Assembly (NCBI GenBank): GCA_008933995.1 | Contig: WARS01000048.1 | Coordinates: forward strand, 6,544,938-6,608,937 | Length of the DNA: 64,000 nt | From: Datnioides undecimradiatus | Taxonomy: Eukaryota; Chordata; Actinopteri; Lobotiformes; Datnioididae | Direction of reading: 5' to 3' | Shown here: piece by piece, positions 10,807-23,960 of the stretch | Layout of the letters: each line of letters begins with the position of its first letter | How positions within the stretch are numbered: position 1 is the first letter of the stretch | Position numbers and translations under genes: made by a program | Notes under the pieces: generated by a model | Databases searched by the model: none | The model's input: the letters and a program-made list of their open reading frames with translations, nothing else | Told to the model about the DNA's origin: nothing

Positions 10807-13386
10807 GATAGGTTAGAAGTTAAACTACTGGAAGACTTTTAGCTGCTATGAACTTGGTTTTTATAATCTTTAACTCCCAGTTCCAGTTGGTTAGCTTGCT
10901 CAGAGTGTGTGCAGCTTGTCCCCTCCTGTTATATTACTTCCTGCAATATTTGAAGCTGCTCCGCGGTTCAGAAAAATGCAGAGACTTACCTTGTCCTGTT
11001 TTATTGACACATTCTGATAACCAGTGCCAGTGCTGACCTCATGTAAAATACAGTGCAGCTTCTGTGGCTGCTTCGCAGTAAAAGTCAGTTTGTATTTGTT
11101 TTTATGTATGAGTGTTGAATGCTTGTAATGTGAAGCAGCAGCAGTAGGCTGTTCAGTTTGAAAGATACAAAAGTGAATTGCTACATTGGCAGATATTTCC
11201 ATACCATAGCAACCCTGACTGGGAAAATGAATGGAAACAAACAAATAGTAGATAGTTTGAATGATTATTATTTTGAAGACATCAGCAGCAGTTTCTGCTG
11301 TGATGTAAACGCGTGGATTGCAAAATAAGATTTGAGGTGCTGTGTTGCTGTTAGTATCTGGATCTGCGTAAAGTCTTCTGCATTGTTCAAGAAACATCTT
11401 CCGTAAATTAAACCCAGTGCTATATTAATAAAATATTTTTTTCAATTGTTTAAATTAAAGTGATAGTTTTAGTGACATTGGTTGTAGAGAAAAGCAGGAT
11501 TATATTGAAATCTTTGGACCAGCTTGGAGAATTTTACGAAGGGAGTGAATGATTACCGGCGAGTATGTCTCCTTCCTCAACATCGTCCGTTTTAGTGCCC
11601 TGGAGTTACACAGTGGACCAACATTTCAAGTGTTCAATAAGCAATTACCAGACTGTGAGAGCACTGGACAGTCTCTGACATGTGTGAATGTGAAGCTAGT
11701 CCGCAAGGTGTTTTCTGAAAATACAAATGTAGAAAAAGGTTCTCAGTCATCTTGGATAGAAATAGATTCTGAATCCATCGACAGCGGTGACTAAAGAGGG
11801 AACAACAGGCCTCTGCCAAACTCTGTATTTCTACAGTCGATAAAACAATAAATGTATTTGTGGTTATCTGAATTTTGTCAAAAGATAACAATGCACACTG
11901 TACAATAAGACAAATTGTCATCATCAATCCATGCAAGGCTCTAATTTCCTGAAAATACAAACATAAAACTCAAAGCTCAAACAGTCCTGCTGCAAATATG
12001 CAGCGGCCCAAATACACTTTCAAATCTTTTCTGAGTTGTGTTAATGTTTTAGAAGACCTTGAAAGTTCGTGTGAGCACAGTGCTCTGTTCCCTCTGTCAC
12101 ACATGCATCCATTAACACCCACTAATGGCCGGCAACGTTCATTGATGTTCATTACAACAAATTAAACTCAACCGGTCATAAATCTTGCATGCAGACTTGT
12201 TGACGTAATCGTATTATGATGATCCTGTTTGGAGTGTAATAATGATAAGATCAGACACACAAACAAAACAGAGACAAACGCGGTTTGTCATAAACATGTT
12301 GAACAAGCCGATAGCAGCTGCCTCCTGTTATATTACCAGGAAGGCAGATGTTAAGACAGTAAAAAGATACAAGGTTTAAGAGGAAGATTGATTCAGAGCA
12401 ATAAGAGCACCAGAGTGATGGAAAAGACAACAAAACATTTATTTTGGTCTCTTTTTTCTCTCCAGGAAAAAAAGCAGATCAGTAAAACGGGGCAAAGCAA
12501 ACAAGGTTGTTAGTGTCTTTAGGGCAGAGTGTGTGTGTGATAGAGGGGGTGTAGTGGTGATGGCCGAACAGCAGAGTCGAGTTCCACTCAGGGAGCTTGC
12601 GCTAATCTGACTCGACACGCTGAACCACTCTATTTTTATTCCCTACAAATCTCCCGTTTTGCCCCAACACTCTCTCATCCGGGCTTTTTTCCCATCATTT
12701 GTGGGTTATTTTCTTGATCGCCGGTCTCCCTCCCAACACTTGTTTCTCTCCGGTGCTGTTGGTATTTTTAACTCCATGGTCAGTGCATAGACAGTTCAAA
12801 GCTTAAATACATAAATATGGTACAAACGCTCACATCGTCCTCGACACACACACGGCGAACTATCCAGAGGGATTCATCGTCTTTGCCTTGGCTTTAACCC
12901 AACAGTTTGCGCGTGCAAATGAGAAAGTCTGCGTTTTGCTGTAAAAACTCAATGAACCTCATTCAACTGAGAGAATTTTGACTCTTGATTATGATCAAAT
13001 AGTTCATCCCTCACTCAGATTAACATTAGTTTACCTTGAGGTGCATTTACCAGCCAGTTTCATTTAAGAGGATCACAGTTGGACATGTCATATGAATAAA
13101 AATGGTGTTGTGTCTGAGCTGTGGCTGGCAGACAGAAGATCTCAAACTCACAAGCCTGAGTGTGTCTTTGGGTGTTCGCCACCTCAGCAGTGTTTGGTGA
13201 ACCTTGAGGGTGCCATCCAACTTTGAATCACTGTAACTCTCAATGTTTGTTATGACCCGGTTTGAGGTGAACTTTGTCCACAACAACAGGCTCATTTTTA
13301 AACCTGCTATTATGCTTTCAGTCATAATAATTTAACCATGTCTCTGTCTTTGTGTCCCTTCCTGAATTGTTTCTCCCATCATCCAG

Positions 13387-13883
13387 ATACGACTGCAAGA
13401 GACTACTACAAAAGCTACCCAATGGTAGATTACACCCACCGCCAGTCTCCTCCCACTTTCCAGCCAATCAACTTCCACCCCAAGGACAAGCCCTTCCTCC
13501 CACCACCGGACATCCACGCACCACTCGCCATCACCATCAATGCCTCCCAGATCCCCAAACCGAAGATCTCCAAGACCAACACCCACCCACTCACCTCAAG
13601 CTCGGCCTTCAAAGCATGGGACCCCAGTAAGAGCCACATGCAGCACCCGGTGGCCTCCCACATGGGCCTCCAGGGGCAGCAGCACCACCCAATCCAGCAG
13701 CAGCAGCACCAGCCGCTGCACCAGCAGAATAGCCGGCGCCAGGCCTACTCCAACAAGAGGCAGTTCAGCATTGAGACACTGCCTGAGCTCTTCTCGCAGC
13801 CGCTGGGCTACGGCCACTCGCCACACATGCACCCCAAGCACAAGGGACTGCCCACCAACAGCAAGACAGAGGTCACTGTCTGA
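13387..13883 (+). CDS. shisa6: Shisa-family protein, last coding exon (probably shisa6)
   Basis: The exon starts after a pyrimidine-rich acceptor (CATCATCCAG) with two bases completing a split codon, and runs 165 codons to TGA at 13881-13883. It encodes the end of a cytoplasmic tail: a Tyr-rich start (ARDYYKSYPMVDY), a Pro-rich stretch, KPKISKTNTHPLTSSSAFKAWDP, a Gln/His-rich segment, then RRQAYSNKRQFSIETLPELF and a terminal TNSKTEVTV. FKxWDP, RRQAYSNK and the terminal EVTV are shared with Shisa6/7/9 (CKAMP) proteins, which are transmembrane auxiliary subunits of AMPA receptors. EVTV is the PDZ ligand that binds PSD-95-type scaffolds at synapses. The cysteine-rich ectodomain and membrane segment must lie on exons upstream, which I could not find. 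The sequence between the shared motifs differs from SHISA9 as I remember it, and FLII synteny favours shisa6. Shisa8 or another paralog is not excluded. Confidence 0.75.
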
Positions 13884-14606
13884 ACCAGGGGATGAAAGGA
13901 AAAATGGACAGAAGAGGAGACCTGGTGGAAGGAATGCTCAGATATCTTTTATATCCACAGACGATAATGGCGAGATGGGAGCAAGCAAATATCGTGTATA
14001 ATCAGAATTTTTTTTAACTCTTCATCTTCCTCATCACTGTTGACAACAGTTATAATAATGTGAGTGATATTTCTGTACTTTTAAGACTACTGGATCAAAA
14101 CAGCAGCAGCAGATAAGCTGTGAAGGTGGTGGATTGGCAGGTGTTGGCTGTGACTCTTTGAACCCAGCGGTTCTTCTGAATTATTGAGTGGCCTCTCGGT
14201 GTGTTGGCACAGCTCCGTCCTTCTTCTCCTCTCAACCCTCCCGCACCTCAATGACACTCTGCACTGCTCTGGAGTAGCACTCCACCGTGCACAAATGTTC
14301 AAATCCCACACGCAGACACTATTTACCCCACATACCAACCCTTGGCACGCTCTCCCCACTTTTTCGGAGACTGTCAGTGATGCTGGTAGGGGAGTGTTTC
14401 CCCCAAGACTTTGGCTCCCCATCAGCAGAGACAATGCCATTGTGTTGTCAGCCCCCGTTGCCCTCCAGCCCCTCCGGAGAGTGAGATATCAGCCTGGCAA
14501 TTCATACCAGGGAGGAGGAGAGGGGAGGAGGGGAGAGAGGGAGTTGGTTATTCATCTCATTCCAGGGGCAAATGAGATGAGAAGGATCTGAAACATGTAC
14601 GCACGT

Positions 14607-14642
<36 letters not shown>

Positions 14643-17600
14643 CACACTTGTCAAAAACTACAGAAGGTTCCCAGCAGTGTCAGAGACCACAGGCACCCCC
14701 CACTGACACACAGACAGACACACACTTGTCTCTCTACACTAATACTCTAATTCTCAGAAACTGAAGTGAATAAGCAAGCTCTCTTGTTGGTATTTGTAAC
14801 GGTTTGTCGAGCTTGTTTCAGTTGTGTTGTTTGGATGTTTACCTCTGAACAAAACTCCCGCTGTGTCATGATGCTAAGAAAAAAGAGGAAAGGAGTCCAT
14901 GTATTTAGAAAGGACATTGCAAAGTCATTGCATTCTCTCTTCCCCTCTGCTCCACACTAGGTTTGTGCCAGAGAATTGTCACCCATCGTTGCATATTGGA
15001 AGTAAAATGTAGATATACATACATTCCCCAATTTAATTTATTCTGGCAGACAGATCCATAAGTTTGCACTGATGAGATATCATAATCAAACACTAAAAAC
15101 ATCATGAAGTGTGTCTGGACGTTAGGAGAAAAAGCATTGATGCATTACAGGAACATCTTTTCCCAGCATGGCTATTCCTAAACACAGCTGTTTGATGCAG
15201 GTGCAATGCTCAGCTAGTCTGAGCACCTGAGATCACGTGCCTGAGCTCTGCTGCTTACTTCATTTCCTGTCAATGAATGATTGCATGCACCTAAACAAAA
15301 AACATTATAATGCATTAAATGCATCTAGTTTCGGCATGATTTACTTTTTGCAGCCACAATTTGAGTATCATGTTACAGTTAGTAATGCCAGTAATGCTTA
15401 ATTACTTTCATAATGTGGGAATTAAATTGGAGTTTGATGTGTTAGCTTGGCAGGACAGCTGGAGGTGTGAGGAGATTAGCCAAAAGAAATGCATCTTCCG
15501 CTAACTCCAGACAGCTCTAGGCTGTCTTATGTAAATGTTGTTTTAGCATCTTAGCTAGTTTGCTAATGTTAGTGTCTGGTAGGCCACCATTTTGAAGCAC
15601 CTGGCTTCATTGTGTGGACTCTGGCACACGGTGGCACCAGAGCTAATGTTAAGCCAGCTGTTGATGGCCAGTGAATACCTCTAAATCATAGGCTGGCTCT
15701 TTGTATGTAAATGTGGTATATTTCAACCTGGTGTACTTTTTAGGAGTGCAGTGACAGCAGACTAGCAGTGTTTTGGGAGGAGCCTGTCAACTTGCTTCTT
15801 CCAAACACTGTCTTTTCTTATTCATTTGATTTAGCACCCCATCTGTGTCCAGCTCCATTAAAACGGTCAACCAGCAAAGTGAAATGACACAGACGACAGT
15901 GTAACCACAGTGAAATTCAGCCTCTCACACAAATGACTATGGAGGGTGATCGGGCTTAGATGGCAAGTTAGACCAGAGATAGATTTGCTATGCAGCCATA
16001 ACAGCTGTTCCTGGTGGCAGCTTTCAATGTTGTCACATCAGAATATCTGCATTTATTCTCTTTAAAGTCACCTTCAGCTGAGCTGTGCTGTGTGACAAAG
16101 TAACGCAGCTGAGTCCTTTAGCTGATGGCTAATATAACATTTTTCAAGTAACTTTTCAAGCGCTGGTTATTGATGTCTTCTACAAATTCAATATTGCTTT
16201 CAGCCTTCAACAAAATCTCCACACCGCACACTGTCACCTCCGCCGCCTCCTCCTCTTCCCTACAGGACAGTCCAACAGTCTGACTCACTGATTAAATTCA
16301 CCTTCATTTGTTATCATGAGGACACCAGCTATGCCGCAGTGCATATGCCTGGCACATGCTGTAACACATCAGACAGGTGGTGGAACCTAATCAAACAGCA
16401 GCGTTTACCAGAGTCACACGCTATTTAGCACTTTCTCTCTCTCCCTCCCTCTCTCTCTTTCTGTCTCGCTTTTTGTCGCACTCACTCTCTTTTCTGCTCC
16501 CTACCAGACTGCCGTGTACCCACCCTTCCATCCCTAACCTCCCTCTGTGCATCCATGTCCATGGAAGGTTGAGCTATGGGTAGCAAGCACTTGTCTTTTG
16601 TTTTGTATCCAGTCCTCCCAGCTGTTGTAAACCATGGTATTCTCAGTATGTCCTATGTTTCTGTGTGTGTGTGTGACAGAGAGAGAGAAAACTAAAATTA
16701 ATGACAGAGTCATTAATGACAGAGTCAGTCGCAGCATGGCAGACTCCAGATTTACTTCCTTACACGCCATCACACTCCTCACACACATGCAGGCAAGCTC
16801 TCATGATTAAACGCTCATGTTTAAAAGAAGCATATACACACACAGTATGGGACATGAATGACCAGATGCTTTGCAGTATATTATTCACATCTGGAGACAC
16901 ACCTTTAAACTGAACCAAGGGAATTTGATATAAAAGTGTTTTTAAATGTTTAAATCCACAGTTTTTTTTCCTTCCAAGCAGAAATGTGAGTCGGTTAAAT
17001 TCCCCAATCTGCATTTCAGTTTTATGGACGCACGAGCATACACAAGCAAATAAAATGACCGATGGACTAAAACTTTCACAAGAGAGAATAAATTAGCAAT
17101 ATAATGCTTGTTTGTATTGCTGCGATGGCTTCTCTTCTTTACCTCTCTGAGATGTGAAAAACCTGTAAGGCAGGCTGTTGGAGCAGCGCTCAGAGCTGCT
17201 GGCATGCTTTTGTAATAAGGGATCAGCCGAGAATGGGGATCATGAATACAAAAGCATCAATGGGATATGCATGGTGTGAATATGCATCAAACACATCTGC
17301 GCTTATGCTCTTGCCAGTGTGGAGCTATGTATGTAATGCACCATGGTAGAGCAGGTTTCTTCTTCATGGCTTCCCTGTCTCTTTGACTTTTATTCCCACG
17401 AGGTGCCACACTTTAAGTGGGTCACTTCATATGAAAAGTTTTCTGGCCTCTAAAAGCCCTACCAAAATATTCTGTGGGGTCTGTCCTTAATCACTCGGAA
17501 TGCATTAGAGGTTGAGAACAAACGAGGAATGACAGCGAGTAAACAAGCAATATGCGTCAGTAAAGCAATAAGCGCCCGGCCGTCCTCGCCCTATCCTTAT

Positions 17601-19644
17601 CTCTGTGTCTGTCTGACTATCTGGAGCCCTCCTCGGAGTTCAGGGTTGGGTGCTAATGAGGGTGCGGGTGTTAAAACCAAAGGGAGAGCTGAGTAAAAGA
17701 ATTGGCTCCGCGTAGGGCTTGGGAGCAGATGAAGGAGATGAGACAGAAAAGAGAAATGGGGTTGCATGGACACAGCTGATATGGCGACGGTTGTTTTTCA
17801 CTCGGATTTGTCTGGGTCGTCTAAAAACATTAATTCTGGCTTTTTATCTCTCTGATGTGCTCCAAACAACCAGCTTTCAAAAGCATTGTGCGACTGAAGC
17901 TGAAAGGAGAAGACAGTCTTTACTCTCAGTCGCACTGTTTCAACATTGTTATTGTTGTGGTGGGGTCTTGGAGGAACCGGACCCATTCATACTCCTACAA
18001 CACTTGCTGACTTCATAAATGGCACTGGAGGTTTAACACAATGGCAACACTGACTCCTGGATTTACAGTTTGACAGTGGACTCTACTGTAGTTCCTTTGG
18101 GACAAACAGAGCCTGAGGACAGACTACCAGCAACTGACAACTTAATCTCATCTCTCCTCAAATTTCGTTGGCCAGCGTGGCTCACAATGATTGGCTGGTG
18201 GAGTTTAAACAAGCACCGTGAATCGCTGGTTCTTGAATACCCTTTTGCTCTTTGGGAGATCTGCATAAGTTGTGCCACAATCACGAGACACAATCCTCCT
18301 GATGTGCTGGAAAACACCTTTTAGTGTTAATTTCCCCGTGGTCAGGCATCCTGGATCCAGGATCATTGTTTCTTCAATGCTGGATGGACTTCACTGACTC
18401 TCTTCAGGCAAGGGACTGCCTGAAAAAGGAGTGGGTAAAGCTGAACAAATTAGACTGAAAAGGCCTCCGATGAGCCGCAGTTCTGCCTCTGTTGTGGACG
18501 ATGTAAATACACATGCACAAACACGAGAGTCACAGAAGTGCAACACTAATTATATCTTCCATACAGCGTCCACAACTTTGTGGTACGAAACAGGACCAAA
18601 AGCCTTGAATCAGGAGAAACTGAGTACACCTAACTGATGTTTGAACATCCAAAACAGTGAGAATGCTGAGACTGTTTTGGATCGTCAGCTTAGAGTGCAT
18701 TTACTCAATCTCTCCTGATTGACGACAGACTATGGCGTCACTCGCTCATCTAAGAGCTAACTGACTGTTGTTTGTAAAACTTCCTCTCTGTAAAAGAAAC
18801 AATGCAAGTATTCTACCGCAGGTTATCTGAATGCGACCTGGTAGACATACTTGGGCTCCATGATCCCTAGCAATATATAGATTATGTTGTATGGTTCAAT
18901 TGTTTCTTTGTTTTCTGTCGGTTTGTTTTTTTGTACTGTGTTTTTTCAAAGATTAAGCTCCTGACTAAACAAGAAAAAACAAAAATGTTCATTCGACCAA
19001 TGGAAAGTGCTTCCAGATTTTAGACTCATGACTGCGCACCCCTCAAGCCGCCCTTCCCCTCGCACCTCCCTCCCCCCCTGCACCTTCCTTTACCACCAGA
19101 GGATGTCAAATGTTTGAAGCTTGTGATCTTTTGAGTTCCATTATGTGGTAGACATGCACTCACGTATTTAATGTTAAAAGATATTGCATTGTATCCAAGT
19201 GCTTTGCCAACACATTAGCTGAAAGATGAAAGGAAGATTCAGTGATTTTCTTGTACAGCTTTTGCATCTGCAAAAAAATGAAAAAAAAAAAATCATGCGT
19301 TGTTTCATGATAATTTGTAATAGGCAGCAATAGGCTGCTTGGATTGCTATGTACTACTTGTGTATATATGTATGCTGTACCACTTGTCTGCTGTGAAACT
19401 TGTTGACTACTCAGCTTATATAAGGGCTTTTTATAGGTATAAAAGCAGACCGGGCAATCTGACGTCACTCTCTGTAACTCAAGACAAATTTCTCTAGAGG
19501 TTTTTTTTTTTTTTTAGGGATGGAGGGATGTGAACAGAATTTTCATGCATACAAAATGCTGTATAAATAAAGTTCTGACTGACTTACTGACCGAAATGTC
19601 TATAGGCACTCTTGACGTCGGCCCATGTGTCCTGTTTGAATAAA
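13884..19644 (+). other. Probable long 3'UTR and flank of the Shisa-family gene
   Basis: No coding exon follows the Shisa stop codon. The first plausible run of poly(A) signals in a 3'UTR-like setting is AATAAA at 19566-19571 and again at 19639-19644, after AT-rich sequence with poly(A) and poly(T) runs. Neuronal Shisa transcripts are known for long 3'UTRs, so a 3'UTR of about 5.7 kb is plausible but inferred. The stretch includes a (CA)n tract at about 14609-14640 and a CT-rich tract near 16432-16480. Confidence 0.4.
19566..19571 (+). terminator. Candidate poly(A) signal AATAAA
   Basis: AATAAA within GTATAAATAAAGTTCTGACTG. A second copy lies at 19639-19644. Either could end the Shisa-family transcript, but no transcript evidence is available here. 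Confidence 0.35.
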
Positions 19645-21379
19645 TCTTTCAAGAAATACATTTGTTTGTTGTACAACTGTGAACTGACTGTTTCTGTTCA
19701 GGAGGTTGTAGATATGCAAAGATACAGACCAAGAATATTTCTCGAAATGCACTCATTGGCTTTCCTGCTGAGAATTTGAAAAATGGTCAATTCCACCTTC
19801 ACTGCTTCCCTCAGCAGTTGTTTAGTTTAGACTGTTCAAAGTGAAACCAGCACCTCTAACGCTCACCAATATGTGTGGTTTGTTCAATCCACATAAGAAC
19901 CAAAGTTGAAATGTGGGTCACAGAGGTAATGTGCTGGATCATTTCCTGGCTGAATGCACGACTTTCCTCATTTTTACTCTTTGGTGTATAACGTGGAGGT
20001 GCTGGTGGGTGGATTGACAGAGCTCGACAACATGAGCAAACAAAGCCTCGACCGTTCCCATGTTTAGATTCATGTTGCTGATTGGTACATCGGAAACATG
20101 ACATCATCTATCTTCAACTCAGCTCTGCCCCTTGAAAGAGTCTCGAAACCAAGGTGAAAACAACTTGCAACAACCCCTCATGTGAAATAACCAAAAGTGT
20201 TCTAACTTGGGCGGACGACGTTGTGTTCATGTAGCTTCCCATTGTGCACTTTGGATTATTTAAAGGAAAAATCAGGAAAGGAAATAAATTAGAACATCTA
20301 CAAGCTAGTGTGTGAGCTGAAAATACTGTACATCTGAAATATTTTAAAGTACCAGCGTACACAAAGTTTTTTGGTTAGTCACGTGTTGGAGTCACAAATT
20401 TTCACTGAAGTAAAACAGGAAACAAATCCAACATAGAAACAGCAAAGATACCAACCAAACCTTCATCTGAAATGCCTCAAGTTCAGGCTTATTGGGGCTT
20501 GTCAAAAGGCATCCAAGGATACTCAAGAAAAAAATAAGTAGCTGAAAGGAGAAGGGAGAGAAAGCGGGTTCAACACCAGGGTAAATTACCACACATCACA
20601 AAATAACCCCTAAAAGCACTGGCTGTCATAGACTGAAGATATAAACAAGTACAGGATTATCCAAGAATGAAGGTTTCCCCTTCCAAAAAATGTCCCTAAT
20701 TAAACTGGTGTGACGACAACATTCATGGCAGCGCTTAGTAAGGAAACAGCCACTTCCTACAAGCTGCAGCCCAAAAGATCTGCTTCAAGCTTTCATTTGA
20801 CCCAGTTAGGGAGTTTCTGAGCTTGGTGCCATGCACAGTATGCTTTCAGTTTCACTGGGAGGTAACAAACATTAAAACAGAAAGGGTATAAAGTCACAAA
20901 ATCAGGTCAGAATGTGTACACTGATGGCCATGAACACCAGTTTCATCCTCTCGCTCTGCCTGCATTCAGCTGGATCGTGGGAATATAACAGCTCTCTCTT
21001 TCTTTCTCTCCTCTTCCTACCTCTCTTCTCTTTCCTCCCCTTATGTCTTTGTCACACATCGCCTAAAGTCTGGATCTCCCAAAGAGGCGTGTTGCTGCTT
21101 AATTTGTTCTGACATCATCTGGGATTTGACTGGATGTGTGTCCTGTGGGTTATGAGCGAGCTGGCAGTGTGTATTTTAGAGCCCCCAAGTGTGTGATGTC
21201 ATCCGACAGCACGTAAAAACCTTTTGCGCCGCCTTGTTTCCTGCAGCCTGTCAAAAGACCAATCCCTACTGTGCGCGCACACACACACACACACACACAA
21301 ATACGCACACGTAATAGCTCAATCTGAATGCATTAACAACAGCAAAAAGCCTGGTTTGGTTTCGTAGCAAGTGCTGAGA

Positions 21380-21700
21380 GAGACGATACACATTTACTGC
21401 AGGAGTCAATATGAATAATTTATCATTTAGGGAAATATTAATCAAGACTGTCCAGCATATTTAATTGACATACCATAACTATTTATTGATCATCGGGATC
21501 ATTACACTAATCCAGTTAAGAACGTCTGCACAGTCATCCCACTCCATTTATTTTCAACCTGCAGCTCACATTCAATGGCTTTAAAATGAATTGGTTAATT
21601 GGTGTTGACACTGATAATTTGATTGCCCATTTATCCTGAAATAAAGACACACTGTTAATTAGGCCTTTCATTGTTTGTGACCTGCAGAGACCTTAAGAGC
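21380..21700. promoter_or_regulatory. Candidate conserved non-coding element
   Basis: An A/T-rich block free of simple repeats, dense in homeodomain-type cores (TTAATTAGG, AATGAATTGG, TTAATTGG) and ATTTATTGATCAT-like words. This texture is typical of developmental enhancers. It is a judgement of composition only; conservation cannot be tested here. Confidence 0.25.
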
Positions 21701-22774
21701 ACAGAGAGAGCAGGAGAGAGACAAAATTAGTCCTCTAACAGTATGGTGTTGTGTTTATGTTGGCCGTGTGTACACATAAATATTGAAATAGCTAATGTTG
21801 TGCACTTTATGCACATGGCTGAAAGAAATAGAGCAAAATAAGAATATCTGATGCGCAAAGAGTAAGTAATGTGTCAAAGACGTGAGTAAAATGAGCACAG
21901 ATGTTCACACACGAGCACACACTGCAGCAGCGAATGCCGATGCAGAAAACAGTGCCGTGTTTGTTCTACATGCGCGGAAACAATGTCAACCCCAGCACGA
22001 GCACAAACAAGTCAACAACGTGGCCGAGAGGTAAAACAGGATATCTGTCACTGCAGGCGCATTTAGCCTTGAAGACAGAGAGACCGGACAGGCTGAATGT
22101 TTTTTTTACATCGTCCTATAACACTATTCATAATCACGCTGCTTTCCCGCTTTAACTCCCAGAGGCTTGAAAGACAAATTCACAGTGTTTCTGCATATTT
22201 TAATTCAAACTGCTTTTAAATCACAAAAAGCTGCAAGTAGCGCGGAATAAATCTCTCCTTTAGCATCTACGCATAAATCTTTGCCCCGTGCTAATGTAAT
22301 GCAAGTATTTCATTGTAATAATTGTTTATATTTATTTATTATTGCAAGAAAATAAATAGAACATATAATATTGGGCTGAGACACTGGAAACAATGGGGAC
22401 CAACATGCTGGACCCCACAAGTTTAAATGGATGTTTGAGGGTCAAGACTTGAATGTTATGGTAATGTTAAGCATCCAGTTGTGATGGTTAGGGTTAAAGG
22501 TCAGGGCTTGGGGAATACATTATTTCAGTGATGTCATCATAAATATGGCCTTTGTGTGTTTGTTTATGCATGTATTACTAATGTTGTAAATGTTTTTACA
22601 CGGTCACATTGACTCGCCTGACTTCTGGTGTAAACATGCAAGTCCCCATTATTCAAACCATTAAGTTTTAAGGTGAAGACTTGATTTAGGGTTATAGTAG
22701 TCTCAAGGAAATTAATGTAAGTCAATGCAGTGTCCTCTGAAGTAATGGAAATACAACTTGTATTTCTGGCCTGT

Positions 22775-22945
22775 GTGTGTGCGTGTGTGCGTGTGTGTGT
22801 GTGTGTGTGCACGCACAGGCCGGGCAGCGGGCATCATCTCCAGCTGTCATAGATGTCACAGTTCATTTGTGTGTCTCAAGGGTTTGGACCAAATCCATCA
22901 CAGAGAGCAAAAAGCCAAATGCCACAAACCATGTCCACAATAACT

Positions 22946-22977
<32 letters not shown>

Positions 22978-22978
22978 T
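22775..22978. repeat. (TG)n and (CT)n microsatellites
   Basis: A (TG)n tract lies at about 22775-22810 and a C-run followed by (CT)n at about 22946-22978. Both generate spurious open frames. Confidence 0.9.
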
Positions 22979-23689
22979 TCTCGCCAGTGGCGGACATCCT
23001 GGGGCTCAGTACCAGTGTATAAATGTTCTTATTCAGGTCAGAGGATGCTGGAATATTGCATTACCATTACTTATTCAGCCACCCCGTTAATACAAATGCA
23101 GAAACTCTGTATTCCAGCAGCAAAAAACGAAACCTTTCAGTGACCTTGTGGTTCACAAAAGGAACATTTTCAGCTTTGTAATTGTTATCTAGGAATTTAT
23201 TATATGCAACCACAGGGAGGCTCTTTTCACAGCATACCTATTGACTTATTATTGTATCACATGTGTCTCTAATAACATTAATATTGTGTCTGTTCTGTTG
23301 CATTTTCCAGGAAGTCATGCTTGTGCAACAGTGAGCCAGCATGCACGACACCAGGACCCTGGTGGGAAAGCAGCTACATACATAACTAATTTTACATAAA
23401 TTTAGTTTGTGTGTGTGTGTGTGTTTCCAGTGGTTACATGTCCAAATATCTCCCCATAAAACAGAAGGAGAAGAGCCGAGGTGAGGCGAACTTTGTTATT
23501 GTAAGTTTTATAGCAGGCAGCGTTGAGAATATGCAAAATCAATCAAAATCTCTTTCTTCTGTTCAACTCAAAGCCGTCACTGCACTTTTTACTACTGCAG
23601 CTACTTCAAAAGCAAAAACAGCCTTTCAGTCAGTCTCACCACTTTCATCAAACCCCTTTTTGCTTACAGCTGGCACCTGTTTTCAGCAA

Positions 23690-23960
23690 AGTTCTGGTGA
23701 ATCCGACGTACATGAGCACCAAACAGCAGACGAGGTAAGTGACAAGCTTGAAAACAACAGCAGAGGCTTTAGCAACTAAGGGTTTTCTTCAGGAGTTGGT
23801 GGAGACCAAAACTGAGTGAAAACAGATTCAACATTAGACTTGGATTCATGGTGTTTGATACAAATGGTAATATTTCTCGGTTCCTGCTGGATTTGTTTAT
23901 CAGACACTTTTTTGGATACAGGTCTGCTGTTTTACTGTAACTCTATGAGAGAAACATACG
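23690..23960 (+). repeat. Dispersed repeat fragment (shared with 41 kb)
   Basis: AGTTGGTGGAGACCAAAACT followed by a GATTCAACATTAGACTTGG block matches the order of words at 41195-41265 (AGTTGGAGGAGACCAAAAAC, then GCAATGTTGGATTTGGGTTC). I recall this unit as common in fish genomes. The outer limits are approximate. Confidence 0.5.

Larger units (their letters stand above)
4801..13386. other. Non-coding stretch upstream of the Shisa exon
   Basis: No exon can be supported here. It contains the 127-bp direct duplication (5261-5387 and 5650-5776), a cluster of GCTAGC/TTAGC words at 6785-6850, and a short fish repeat at about 10765-10806 (TTTATATAGTGCTTTTCAAT type). Because the Shisa exon at 13387 lacks its upstream exons, at least the right-hand part is probably intron. 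Open frames at 7417-7800, 9762-10136 and 11549-11794 lack recognisable domains. Confidence 0.55.

Noticed and set aside
11549..11794. Frame of 81 codons with acidic end
   Set aside because: Looked exon-like at first, but has no supported acceptor or donor and no recognisable homology.
13338..13386. ATG extending the Shisa frame upstream
   Set aside because: The in-frame ATG lies inside the pyrimidine tract before the AG acceptor at 13385-13386, so it is intronic.
13540..14001. Arg/Ser-rich 153-codon frame overlapping the Shisa exon
   Set aside because: It is a shifted-frame shadow of the GC-rich Shisa exon.
22564..23143. His/Thr- and Cys/Val-rich frames on both strands
   Set aside because: Translations of TG and CT microsatellites.
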